A stretch of DNA of 64,000 nt from Bolinopsis microptera. Lineage: Eukaryota > Ctenophora > Tentaculata > Lobata > Bolinopsidae. The stretch covers positions 16,321,669 through 16,385,668 of the forward strand of contig NC_087072.1 in the NCBI RefSeq assembly GCF_026151205.1. The letters run 5' to 3'. Position 1 is the first letter of the stretch. Every line of letters starts with the position of its first letter. Both the position numbers and the translations under genes were made by a program. Below are positions 9,111 to 21,100 of this stretch, one piece after another. Below the pieces are notes generated by a model. That model was not told the DNA's origin. It did not search any database and saw only the letters and a program-made list of their open reading frames with translations.

Positions 9111-10549
9111 GCAACTGCAAGAGCTTGCTATTCATGCTAAAAGTGTTGAACCGCTGAACGTGTGACATACAAATTGTACACTTATCTTCGAGCATAATGA
9201 AGATCACGGGCACGTACTTGGAAAAGTTGTGGCCGTTTTTATGACCTAAAATTGAAAATTAACCATGTACACGTATCGCATTATTGTCGACATGACAAAC
9301 GAAATTAGCAAAACATGATAATTTTGAATAACATACAATTAAAACATACAAATTTCTGGAATGAACTGAAAATCAAGTTTGATTTCTCCCAAGCTGACTG
9401 AAAAAAAATAGAACACTTTATCTGCATGCTGTGCAGATTTATATAAAGTTTATTTAAGCTTTAAGAACATCTTATCCGTTAATATTCACAATCAATTCTG
9501 TAAGAAGTTAACGATAGTGTTTAGTGGTGGTTCATGAGTTAAGTGGGTTGCCATGTTCCATCTATCATCTAATTCTATGTATCGAGGGTTAATCTTTGTA
9601 CGCAATACCGCTCGGTTAAATTTAGGTCAGACTAGTAATCGTTTTGTAGATAAACTTAGCAATTTTGACTTCAGAATCATCGACTATATTTGTTCAGGAT
9701 CTGAGGAATGTACCCTTGCATGTTCATCTCTAAAGTTTGCCTAACTGGTTTAAGATTAATCGACATCATAGTATTATTAAAATCAGACCACATTTCTCGA
9801 AATTTGAGCTAATGGAATGTTGAGGAACTTACTAAACTAATAGACTTTGCCATGAAAAGTGGTGAGCTCTTGCTAATTGCTAATGCTATAATGTAGATGA
9901 CTATTTTGACAAGCACGATGTATCTTAAATATCTTATAATTTAATTGTTTGAGTAGAGCAAGGTGATTATTATACATTTATTAGTTTCTCTTATACTGTA
10001 GACAGTAGACACCACTGTCAGTGGACCACTTTTCTTTAGACTTAAATATCTTTTTTACCAGTTTTCCAGAAAACGACACTGAACATGTGACATGCCACAT
10101 GGTCATGGTTCACAGTATTGAAGTTGTATAAAACGAAGCATAATATACCATGTAAGTTATCCAGACTCGTGTAGCCCAGCATATCAAGGAAGAAAAATGC
10201 CATCACTACAGTTACTAGTCGCATTACACTATAGCATAGCTTTTCCATTACACCAAGTGATGTGTACCAATTAAAATGAGGGTGGAACATCATTCGGCTC
10301 ATAATGGCGTTATTGAGGATGTTATTAAAACAGTACAGCTGACCACAAAAAGTTCATTTATTCCAAGTTTGACTTAAATACCCTCCAGGTTGAACAATGA
10401 TTTAATTCTCGACAGGATATTTCGTCGTCTATTTTCCTTTGACAAAACCAGCTCCTGCTTATAATACATTGTCATTTTTCAATCTTAGCATTCCTTCGTT
10501 TGAGAGATCAGAACAGTCAAAGCTCTAATTCCACGTAGAAGCTATTGCG
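9111..10549. other. intergenic stretch upstream of the GPCR, no gene seen
   Basis: AT-rich sequence without recognisable coding exons, structured RNA or repeats shared with the rest of the window. A small minus-strand frame at 10042-10302 has hydrophobic patches but no family resemblance. The GPCR promoter and 5' UTR presumably lie near the right end. Confidence 0.5.
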
Positions 10550-12367
10550 ATGGCTGAAGGATGGCTTATTCCGAGGACGTTAACGCTCTGTTCTGGCGCG
10601 TACACATTTAATAAGAGCGCGATAATTAAGCTGGACATAAAAGGGGACCAGCACACCTACATCGCAGGTTTCACCTTCATGCTGGGTCTACAAACAGTGC
10701 TGCTCAACATGTACGTGTTAGGCTACTACAGGGAGAAGAGGGAGGGGGTATTCCCCCTGTACTACTTCATCACCACGCTCTGTAACAGTATCCTGGGTCT
10801 GGATGCTGTCATCCACACCATCCTCCTCCTCCTCTACGTGCTCTACTCCCCTGAAGACACCCCAGGGTCCCAGAAACTCTTCAACTACCTCATATTTGTT
10901 ACCTACACGCTCACCTCCACTGCTAGGAACTCCAAGTTGGTCTACAATACTATTCTCATATCGATGAGAGCAGTCAAGTACTGCAGTCCCACTCATGTCT
11001 TCTCAAGGAGGACAAGCTCTGCTGTTATCTTACTGTTCCCCATTGGCTGGATGCTGTTTTTGGCGGGAACTCTCGACTTCCAGTTCGCTCTTCCAGCAGA
11101 GGTACGGTTTAGTCACTCTAGGCTTATACTTTTATACGACTACTAGGTACTTTTTACTTGTGGTTGGTATAAGAAATAAGGCAGCTTCTTCATTAATATA
11201 AATATTGATATCAAATAAATATTAATATTTCTTCATTTAAATATAAATATTATTTTACTATCACAACAATGAACACATGTATAGTAGAAGTTAACAGTTT
11301 TACCTAAAGCATTCTGCTTGACTTGTGCTTTTCATCAAACTTAAAACTTGACCACCAATCAATCTACCAGGTAAACATGCAACAGTACATCTACTACCCA
11401 GAGCGAAACACTAAGAAAAATAGTCTCAGGATAGTGTCCATATGTATCCTGTACGTCCTGCCTCTAGGCATCATACTCACCAGTCTGGCAGTGTGTCTCT
11501 ACAAACAGAGACAGAAACACAGAGCGGACTACCTGCACAAACTCAAGGCAGATCAAACTTACAGAGGTGTGGTCCAGCAGCCAACATACGGTCAGAGCAA
11601 GGTTACAGATGTGGCTCTGACGGCTCTGTTACTGGCATGTTACCTGCCTTATGTGGTCCTCATGCTAATCGATGTTGCTTACCCTAAATCCGACAAAAGT
11701 AAGTTGAAAACCCTTGTCAATCCATTGTTATTTTGTACGAGGCTGACCTTTTGTTTCATACAAATCATTTAGAGAAAAACATGAGGCCAACCATGTACTA
11801 TTGTTCACTTGGTTATATTGAATCATTGTTGGATTTTATTATCATACTATCGTCTTTCATAGCGCCGATATTGGACTTATCACAATTGGAATAATGATGT
11901 CCATATTCATATTGTATATAGTATATTGTGTTACAATTAATTTCATTTCAAGTAGAACACATTATAATTGATAATTATGTCTAACAATTTCAGAGCCGAA
12001 CTGCACCATCTTGTTCATTACGGGTGTAATCCTGCCCTTCATGAACTCTGCCTTCGATCCGGTCATCTTCATCACTTATAACGTGGAGATGTCCGGCCGG
12101 ATTTCACTCCGGATGCGCACATTCTCCGGCTCGTGCTGTAACTTCAGAAGAAGGCACCCGGTTAACGTCCGGTTCGATGTGGACCCTGGGATACGGACGA
12201 TGACTTTGGGAAACAGCGAGAGGGCGAGGGGCAGCATGTGCATTATGAAGAGATGGGAAGACCCCGCTGTTATCGAGTACAAGGATTCGTCGGGCTCGGA
12301 GAGCGACAGCAGTTTGGAGAGCTTCGAGCACTATGTAAAGAAACACAAATCTAGAAGGTACAGATAA
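10550..12367 (+). CDS. rhodopsin-like (class A) G protein-coupled receptor, orphan, three exons
   Basis: Exons 10550-11101, 11371-11698 and 11994-12367 join in frame at GT-AG introns to give 417 residues ending in TAA. Seven membrane segments are visible: TM1 about 36-58 (with N53), TM2 about 68-99 (LGLD, the conserved Asp at D85), TM3 about 111-143, TM4 with W168-type GWMLF, TM5 starting SICILYVLPLGI, TM6 ending CYLPYVVLM (CWxP variant) and TM7 ending NSAFDPVIF (NPxxY variant with Asp and Phe). An N-glycosylation site N21-K-S lies in the short N-terminus. The DRY position reads MRA, keeping only the Arg. The C-tail is Arg-rich then acidic/Ser-rich (SSGSESDSSLESFEH), a likely arrestin/kinase target. 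It ends 343 bp from the convergent SLC9B gene. Ligand and subfamily are not recognisable. Confidence 0.85.
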
Positions 12368-12710
12368 GGCACATGTTCCGTGTTAAAACAGCTACTGAGA
12401 CATGGCTTCAGACCAAGTCCTTCTCACCACGTTCAAACCGGGGTCGAGGGCAAGAGAGCAACAACTTCAAAGATGGAAGGGAGTGATGACTGTGATAATG
12501 ATGACTGTACAACAATTTTACGAAAAGTCTGAAGTGATTTGATGAATTAATGAATTAATGTTATCTATATATATATTGTAAAATTACTATTCTATTTACC
12601 GATTTAATTATTGTAACATTAATTAAGCGTCTAGTCAAACTGATTTCAGGGATATGAGTGCTATAATGAACCGTAAATCTCAATCCATTCGTGTATCTGC
12701 TAGTCTTGAG

Positions 12711-15700
12711 TTAAACATTCCTATAACCATCTGCATCGTCAGAGTTATGTACGCTGTTTAAACCAGTGGATACTTCTTCCTTCTCACTCTCCTTCACACG
12801 GATAGGTTCAACTTCTTCTGACCTGTAAAAGGTATCTTTTAGTTTCAGTGAGTGCGAAAAAAAAAGAATTTTACCAAATACCAAACCGATCAAGGGGATC
12901 TTGAAGCAGACTGAATTTTTTTGTGCTAAGTAAAACGGCTCTAGGGATAATTCCTATAAATAGAAGTGTAGTCTGTACTTAAAGTCTAGTAGACGAGGTC
13001 CGAGTAGAGAAATGAGAGCAGCACCAGGTGGGGAGGTGACGATAATAGCCAGCACAGCTACACACAACACTGTTACACCGTACAACTCTGCTGTCTTGTC
13101 TCCTGGGAGGGTCTCTCGTACTCTGTCAAGAGCTATTGACCCAATAGCAGCCTGAAAAGGGAGCATGTCGGTTATCTGGAACATAAGAGAGTTTCAGAAC
13201 TTGAAAAGGGAGTTTCAGAACAGTTATAACAGCTAATTATAAATTATTACAGTCAATAATAGATTATTAACCAAGGAAAACTTAGAGAAATACATGGATA
13301 ATATACCTGCACAGTAGCTTTGGGAGTCCAAGAGGTGCACATAAACAGTTTCTCACTAAGATGCAGGGAAGAGCAGTGGACAGAGAGGAACGCCACCCCA
13401 CATCGTAGCAATACTCCCACTATTAAACAAACCACACCGTAACCTGGTCATTTAAACTCTTCCAGATTTAAAGAATACACAATAACATATTGCTAATTCA
13501 CTATCCTAAAGTAGCAAATGATCAGAGTTAACAGGCCTCATTCTCCAACTCACCGACTATCTTATAGTTGAGTAAAGAAAGTTCCACCTGAGCTCCGACC
13601 AGAGTGAAGAGCAGAGTCTCCCCTACCAGCCATAACTTCTGTAGAGACGCTGATATCTCAGTCTGTTGGGGTGACAAGGTGAGAGGTGATAAATACTGCC
13701 GACAAGGATAGTGAGCTACAAATTAAACTTTATCAGTCCATTGGATAACTTTATTAACAAATAAAAGTGAAAGTAAAAGACTTAAAAACCAGCGGCTCCT
13801 ACCTTAGTCTGCCAGGTTTGAGCAGCTACAGTAGACATAACAAGAGCAGCCAGGACCCCTGCCCCAGCGAAGGTAGCCCTCTTTAGCCCAAACACACAGC
13901 TGAACCCCACCATGGTGAGAAGGAGGGTCTGCACTGATGCCTGGTGAGGGGAGTGGGGAGGCAGGTGGGACAGGATGTACCCTAGTACCACACCACATAC
14001 TCCACCTAAATGTAGGGTCTCTTAAAACTATGTCTTGGTAAGTGGTATAAATTGCTAATTATCGTTATTACAAGTGGGTCATATGCTAGAGAAGTCATAC
14101 TAACTCGTCATCTAAAAATCCTGTACTGTAATGTAAAAGTGTAAAATAATATAGAAGGAGAAGAACGCAAACTAACCCAAGACGACCTCAATAGGCCCCT
14201 CCATGATAACCATAGCAGCATGAGTACTCTCCGGGAAGACAAATTTGAGGGCTACACTGAACCCGGTGATGGTAAAGGCGTTATCAGCAGTTGCAGCAGC
14301 CATGAGAAGGGTAGGGACTCCTGCTCTGTTTCCGTATCCCCTGTCTATCAGGGACAACATACTAGGGATCACCACTGCCGGGGATACTCCAGCTATCACA
14401 AACCTGGGATGGGGGTTACTATCACAAACCTGGGAATTGGGATGGGGGTTACTTTCAAAAACCTGGGATGGGGGTTACTATCACAAACCTGGGACGGGGG
14501 TTACTATCACAAACCTGGGATGGGCCGGGGTTACTATCACAAACCTGGGATGGGGGTTACTATCACAAACCTGGGATGGGGGTTACTATCACAAACCTGG
14601 GATGGGGGTTACTATCACAAACCTGGGATGGGGGTTACTATCACAAACCTGGGATGGGGGTTACTATCACAAACCTGGGATGGGGGTTACTATCACAAAC
14701 CTGGGATGGGGGTCTATCAGGGACAACATACTAGGGATCACCACTGCCGGGGATACTCCAGCTATCACAAACCTGGGATGGGGGTTACTATCACAAACCT
14801 GGGAATTGGGATGGGGGTTACTTTCAAAAACCTGGGATGGGGGTTACTATCACAAACCTGGGATGGGGGTTACTATCACAAACCTGGGATGGGGGTTACT
14901 ATCACAAACCTGGGATGGGGGTTACTATCACAAACCTGGGATGGGGGTTACTATCACAAACCTGGGATGGGGGTTACTATCACAAACCTGGGATGGGGGT
15001 TACTATCACAAACCTGGGATGGGGGTTACTATCACAAACCTGGGATGGGGGTAACTATCACAAACCTGGGATGGGGGTTACTATCACAAACCTGGGACGG
15101 GGGTTACTATCACAAACCTGGGATGGGGGTTACTATCACAAACCTGGGATGGGGGCCGGGGTTACTATCACAAACATGGGATGGGGGTTACTATAACAAA
15201 CCTGGGACGGGAGTTACTATCACAAACCTGGGATGGGGGTTACTATCACAAACCTGGGATGGGGGTTACTATCACAAACCTGAGATGGGGGTTACTATCA
15301 CAAACCTGGGATGGGGGTTACTATCACAAACCTGGGATGGGGGTTACTATCACAAACCTGAGATGGGGGCTACTATCACAAACCTGGGATGGGGGCTACC
15401 TTTCTATTGGAATATTGTGTAAATGTGTGTTATTGGACTGATCGACAGTGATAATAGAGCTCTTAGGGGGGGGGGGGGGGGGGGGGGGGCCAAGTGGATA
15501 TTTGTAGATATTTGTAGATTAATGTAGAGTGGATAATCCACGAAAAAAGTGGATGACATTCTACAAATTTATACATTTATCTCCAAAAATTCAGTAGAAT
15601 TTCTGGGCACATATTTGAGATTACATTTTTTGTAGATAAATGTAGATATTTGTAGATTATTGTCAATGGATAATTCACGAAAATTCTACAAATTCTACAA

Positions 15701-17688
15701 ATTTATACATTTATCTCCAAAATCTCAGTAGAATTTCTGGGCACATATTTGAGATATACATTTTTTGTAGATAAATGTAGATATTTGTAGATTATTGTAA
15801 TGGATAATTCACGAAGAAAGTGGATGACATTATCCAAATATCTACAAATATCCACTTGGCCCCCCCCCCAGCTCTTAGTTGTAGTAAGATTTATAGGTTT
15901 TAGAAAGGATGAAGAAGACGGTGTTACCCGAGGAGAAAAGCCCAGTTCCAAGGAAGGTCTAGAAGAGGTCGGGAAACACAGGCAATTATAATGACCTCCA
16001 CAACACAAGGTAGTACTGACAAACACGCTACCAGCATCTGAGTATTAGTTATATTAATTGATTAATTAAGTGGAATAATCAATTAGGTAAATCAATAACA
16101 GCTAACTTTATCGTCAAACGTTTGACAATGACCAAAGTCCAAACCTTCTTCGACCCCCAAAATAAAGAATTTTTTCTTAAACTACATGTAGTTTTTACTA
16201 TGTACATGTATAGTAAAAAGGTAGGTTGGAGCTATTGATAAATATAGGATACAAAGAATAATGCGAATTAAAAAACACACCTTGTTTTTACGAAGAATGT
16301 CCAACCTAAGTCCCAACCCAGCTCTAAGAAGCAGAATAACAAAAGCCCCGGTTCGGAGAGCAGAGGACCATTTCACGTCTATATCACCTGCTACATTTAT
16401 CTTAGGCACGTTCCTGCGGAGAGGTGTTCACTGTTCATTACATTACAATGTAAGGGACTAAATACGACTAAATAAAATGGATAATGAAGGAGATAGGAAT
16501 TAGGAGATTCTAATATTACAGGATCTCTCGTAAAATTCCAAAATTTAAACGCTCCATTTGGAAAATTTGAAGATTTTAAAACCTGAAAATAATTCCCGAT
16601 GCGATCATCCCGATGAGAGGTGGAATGTTGACGAGACCAAGCAACATTCCCAGGAGTTTCCCGCAAACGCAGGATACCAGGATACCTAAGTGCCATAAAT
16701 CATAATCCCCATAATTCATGTAAAATGTATAGATAACTAACATATTTCTCCCAATTTGGTAGGATTGGTCACCCCTTTGGTTTTCATCTTCTAGAACTCA
16801 ATATTAAATTGATTGTAAGCGTAGCATTTTTGCACAACTTTCACCATTTCATGCTAAATTCATTGATGCCTTTTTTAGGTATATGTTGCAGTTTCTTATC
16901 ATTCTAATATTAGTTGAATTTAGGTCCGGTTTGTTTAATTTACAGCTGAATGGCCACATGGTGCCATAGCGAAGGCAAGTCATGTATCATCATGAAATCG
17001 TTCAAAGATTACATAATCCGAATTTCTCGATAACACTGAACTAAATTCCCAAGAAAGCCCTGTCCTATGTACTACACTCATTATACAGAGAGTATTGCGT
17101 AATAGGAGAGTACATTGAATGTATTAGAAACTGTCAACACCAGTACATGGAGGCCGGGCAGTGAATTCAAAAAGTCAGCTACATTATACAATATACATGT
17201 AGACTGCGGACTAGAAGGTACATTTTACAATATACAGACTACGGACTAGAAGATAAATTATACAATATACATAGACTGCGGAATAGAAGGTACATTATAC
17301 ATACCTTTCTTCGTTTAATTATGGCGGGTTAAATTAATGGCCAAATAATCAATGTGAATTTGATGTACGGGCAGTACCTGCTATAATCTGCACCAGGCCA
17401 CGAAATTTAAAAAAGATGCTCACCGAAGATGTTGGAGTCAGGGAGACACTCATCTCCGAGTACGGACCAACAGGAGGTCCACCCTAGCACTAGGAGCAAC
17501 ACCACTGTAGTAACCTGACGTGGTGAACCAAATTGGAAATGGCAGATAACTTATTTTTTAGTGAACAATTTAAGTAGCCAGAGATTTGAAAGTTGTACAA
17601 ATAGCAAGATGTGTAACTTCACCTCTAAAACAGTTTTCCCAGTAGCAGACTTAGACCACTGAAGAAATCTTGACTTGAAACTAGACAT
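12711..17688 (-). CDS. SLC9B: SLC9B (NHA-type) Na+/H+ antiporter, complete, 11 exons
   Basis: Exons on the minus strand: 17623-17688, 17424-17514, 16583-16685, 16281-16413, 15928-16037, 14177-14403, 13803-14005, 13554-13662, 13307-13443, 12979-13151, 12711-12822. All introns are GT-AG and the sum, 1464 bp, is in frame: 487 residues. Family landmarks in order: TM1 TTVVLLLVLGWTSCWSVLGDE, GKLLGMLLGLVNIPPLIGM, KWSSALRTGAFVILLLRAGL, LDLPWNWAFLLGFVIAGVSP (spans the intron 5 junction), GVPTLLMAAATADN, TLVGAQVELSLL, CTSWTPKATVQAAIGSIALD and LISLLGPRLLD. SLC9B proteins exchange Na+ (or Li+) for H+ across plasma or organelle membranes. The usual paired Asp of the ion site is D208-N209 here. Intron 5 holds a splice-acceptor minisatellite and a MITE. 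The N-terminus is shorter than in vertebrate members. Confidence 0.93.
14389..15400. repeat. 26-bp minisatellite derived from the exon 6 splice acceptor of SLC9B
   Basis: About 37 near-identical copies of the 26-mer ATCACAAACCTGGGATGGGG + GTTACT abut exon 6 of SLC9B. On the gene strand each unit reads CCCCCATCCCAG followed by GTTTGTGATAG, that is, the intron's 3' splice site plus the first 11 bases of exon 6. A 369-bp-offset duplication copies about 60 bp of true exon (14344-14403) together with the acceptor to 14713-14772. Since 26 is not a multiple of three, all plus-strand frames stay open and give a spurious repetitive 400-residue peptide. Confidence 0.92.
15466..15869. mobile_element. 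404-bp MITE with G/C-tract ends, in SLC9B intron 5
   Basis: The left end is 24 G then CCAAGTGGATATTTGTAGAT; the right end is ATCTACAAATATCCACTTGG then ten C. Flanks are AGCTCTTA at 15458-15465 and again at 15870-15877 (9 bp if the first G is counted), so the target duplication is 8-9 bp. The interior contains two direct ~150-bp repeats (about 15515-15660 and 15665-15800) sharing TTTCTGGGCACATATTTGAG. No ORF. An 8-9 bp duplication fits hAT- or Mutator-type mobilisation, but no transposase is present to confirm this. Confidence 0.85.
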
Positions 17689-17739
17689 CGTGCACTGTGA
17701 GAGACTGAAATCTAGATGCTCGTTAACTCTGCAGAGCAA

Positions 17740-18101
17740 AACAAAACACTGACGCGATCAATGAACACAGTTTTAGTACATTCTGAGCTTCAGAAATACG
17801 ATCTACTACTTTTCAAGTTCTAGACTTTTTCAGGAAATAGCTGAAATCATACTTCAGATTATAACACTTTTAAGTCGTCATTTCCTCCTTGCAGTTTAAA
17901 TAGTGAAATAATGCAGTAAATAACTCTTCTTTATTTTTTAAACTTTTTAAAACTGAATTAATTATTAATACAATAAAAGCAGTTCAATTAAAAACCCAAA
18001 TCTAAAAGAATTCTCCCGAATTTGCGATGATAGTGACGATGTTCAACAGTCCGTGACATCAAGAGGGGGTTTCTCTGCATAAGATGATTTTAACTGAATG
18101 C
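17740..18101. other. gap between SLC9B start and PSME3 end
   Basis: Short AT-rich spacer. It contains the SLC9B upstream region and a likely PSME3 polyadenylation signal, AATAAA on the minus strand at 17930-17935, about 170 bp past the PSME3 stop. Confidence 0.55.
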
Positions 18102-21100
18102 TCAGTAGAGGTTCGAACTCATTTGACTCCTCGGCTGCTTGATCTTCTCCAGGTTTTTGTTGATGATATCAAACATACAACACTGTGGGTACGTAGAAGT
18201 TGAAAAAAAAAACAAGAAAACTAGAAAATAAAACTATTGCAAAATTTAAAAACAGAAGAAAACACGAAACTGAAGAAGAGTGTTACACGCTAGATATTCT
18301 GAGAGGTACTCACATAGATCATCTTGAGCTCGTTAGTGAACACTCGGATATGCAGAAACTGCTTCTCGTCTAACTCGGTCAGGTACTTTACGTAATCTTC
18401 CTGCAAATAATCAATATCACAATAATGATTAACTTACTTTGGTCCAACAGTAACAGAACATAGTATAATTACAATTAATTCCGCTAGTTAAACCACTAAG
18501 TCACCTGATTTACAACTGGAAACTAAGAAACTTTGTTTACTAACCAAGTGCGGGTATTTGACGATCTTAGAGGAAACTTTCCCCCGCGTGACGAAGTACC
18601 TGAAAATTCCACGTGTTATGTCCGAGAATTTGGGGAGACTGTAAAATATGGGCAGTGAACAGATTCATAGAAGAATTCCTGTTAAAAAATCAATTCTTAC
18701 CGAGACATATCATCGAAGGAGCCCTTTGCAAATTCACAAAATGTTGATACTTCAGAGATTGTCTCTTCCTGAAAGACAAAGGATAAAATCTAATGTCAAT
18801 CTTTATTTGAGTCTTTACTAAAAAAGGCGGGAAGATGAAACTACGAATAAGCAGAAATATAAAAACTGTAAATTGCTCAAAGTTTAAGTCTCTACGAATA
18901 TTATACCATCGAATTGACCAATATGTGGCTAATGACCTGACCATTTACAAATACCATAAGGTCACTTGTCACTTGATGACGCAACGACATTTGTCAAATT
19001 TTTCCTAAGGCCAACAAACGAGAGTCTGCTAAGGACAATTTTGATGTATGATGGTTGATTGTACTTTGATAATTTCGGAATTATAACGAACTTTAAAGCA
19101 GTTATCCTTCCGAGTTACGACATCAGGGTGTTAACATAAACACAGACCACGCACAAGCTAAGACTGTGTAATAACTAGCGCGCGTTTATCGCTAACTAAA
19201 CGCGCGAGCCGAATGCTGAAAAAGTATACACACAATTTAATTGCGCGCCAGATTCAAGTTCAGTTGTTAAAGACCCTTTAAATGAGGCACGACAACTCAC
19301 AACTGTGTTCCGCTTGTCAATTATGTAACTTGATACTATTGTTTAAGTAATACGAGAGAATATTAACACGAAATAGATGTCATGTTCAAAACCTCATTGG
19401 TCTGATTTGGAGGCCGGGAAATTTGTCTGAACATTATGTAATAAAACAACGAATTGAGCTTATAAAGCTATCTATCTACATATTATATTATGTACATAAC
19501 TCATGTCAGAGAGTTGAAGACAAAGAACGGCTCCAAAAATATGGTTATAAAGCTGTTACCTGAATTGAAACGCCAAAGTTGTTGCCATCTTCTATCTTTG
19601 GTATGAGTAGTTGTATCCACATCTTTATCTGGTTGAATGATATTTTGTTAAATTATTGAAGTTTTTTTTTTAAACGATAAAAAAGACTAAATTTCTTAAA
19701 TGTAGGAAGTAAAATTCAAAGTTAACAAGTAACAACATGCATTGTCTGTTCCTTTGAGAATTAGCACACAGTCGGATTATATAAGAGTAATGTAAGAATA
19801 TTCCTGAATACTTGACATTCTAATGCAGCAGTAAACGCATCACTCATAATGTGGAGAGCTTTCATTTGGTAATATAAACTAGGCCAGGTAACCTTCCCTT
19901 GATGTAACTCAGAAAACTTAAACAAAATAATTTAAAAAGAAGTAATTACCAAAGAAATCGACACCACTGATTAGGGTCATTTGAATAATGAATATAATAC
20001 TGTTTTTGGAGTGAACGTCACACATTATGTTGGTTTCATAATCAGGATCTTATTTCAGCGCATTGAAAGATTGGGTTCATCATGTTTGCTCAACAATGTT
20101 ATTTCTGCTCTAAAAGGTTCCTCTTCAAAATGTTAAAAATAGAGCAGTGTATTTGAAACACTGAATACAGCATCATTATCTATATATATTAACATCCCCC
20201 CGACATTTAAGGAGATTATTTAATTATGATCTTGTAAGATTAAATTAAGAAGATATTAGTCTGTTAGCAGTCGACCATTTTCATTGTCTGACCGTGTAAG
20301 TTATATTACTAGTTAATATAAGAAACCCTCAATTATCAATGCTTGATGCATGGACAAACAAATTAAATAAATTAACTATATGGCTTTGTAACTTAAACCA
20401 CCAAGTATCGGAACATGTATGATGTTAATGCGTATGACAAAATAAAAAGTTAATACACTCACTTTGTTACAGTACTCTATAAGTTCTCTTATCTCTGGCT
20501 TTAAAAATCCTATCAGCTCTGTAACAACCTGAAATTTGTTAATTAGCAATAGAATAGAATAGAATAGAATAGAATAGAATAGAATAGAATAGAATAGAAT
20601 AGAATAGAATAGAATAAAATCAATCGGGTATTATGCAATATAATAATGAATGAAATGAGGTATTTATATTCCGCTCGTATATGATTAACCATCAAGGAGG
20701 GTGGTTAACCATGTCAGATCGGCTGCCTGTGATTATTGTCGGTATAATAAAAGGTACTAGTACATATCAATCAAGACAAATAAAAAAATTCATTTTTTCC
20801 CTCCAAAGCTTCGGATATAGCGATATAATGGAATAATAATGGAATTATCATCGATAGAGTATTCTATTATTCATGTTATTTATTGCAATAAATTCGACCA
20901 TGAAATAAATATATTCCTAACGAGGTATTTTGCCAAAACTTACTGGATTGCAGCTAACTTTAGTGCTAAATCGAATCTCTGAAAAATAAATATTTGTGAA
21001 TTTAATGAAAAATAGCAACCACAAATAATTGGTTTTAAATATTGTACACCTAATGTCAATGAGATAACAATCTCACACTGCCCGCACTAGAAAGGGGTCT

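Noticed and set aside
10042-10302. 86-residue minus-strand frame with hydrophobic segments upstream of the GPCR
   Set aside because: No recognisable family, no splice or start context, and similar frames arise by chance in AT-rich DNA.
11442-11687. Second plus-strand frame inside the GPCR second exon, and minus frames at 12076-12346
   Set aside because: Out-of-frame shadows of the receptor coding sequence.
14389-15400. Regular repeats resembling a CRISPR array
   Set aside because: Units are head-to-tail without unique spacers and derive from a splice junction in an animal gene.
14220-15441. Long plus-strand frames (up to 400 residues) with YYHKPGMG / LLSQTWDG repeats
   Set aside because: They are a by-product of a 26-bp minisatellite that is open in all three frames and lies in an SLC9B intron; there is no real protein signal.
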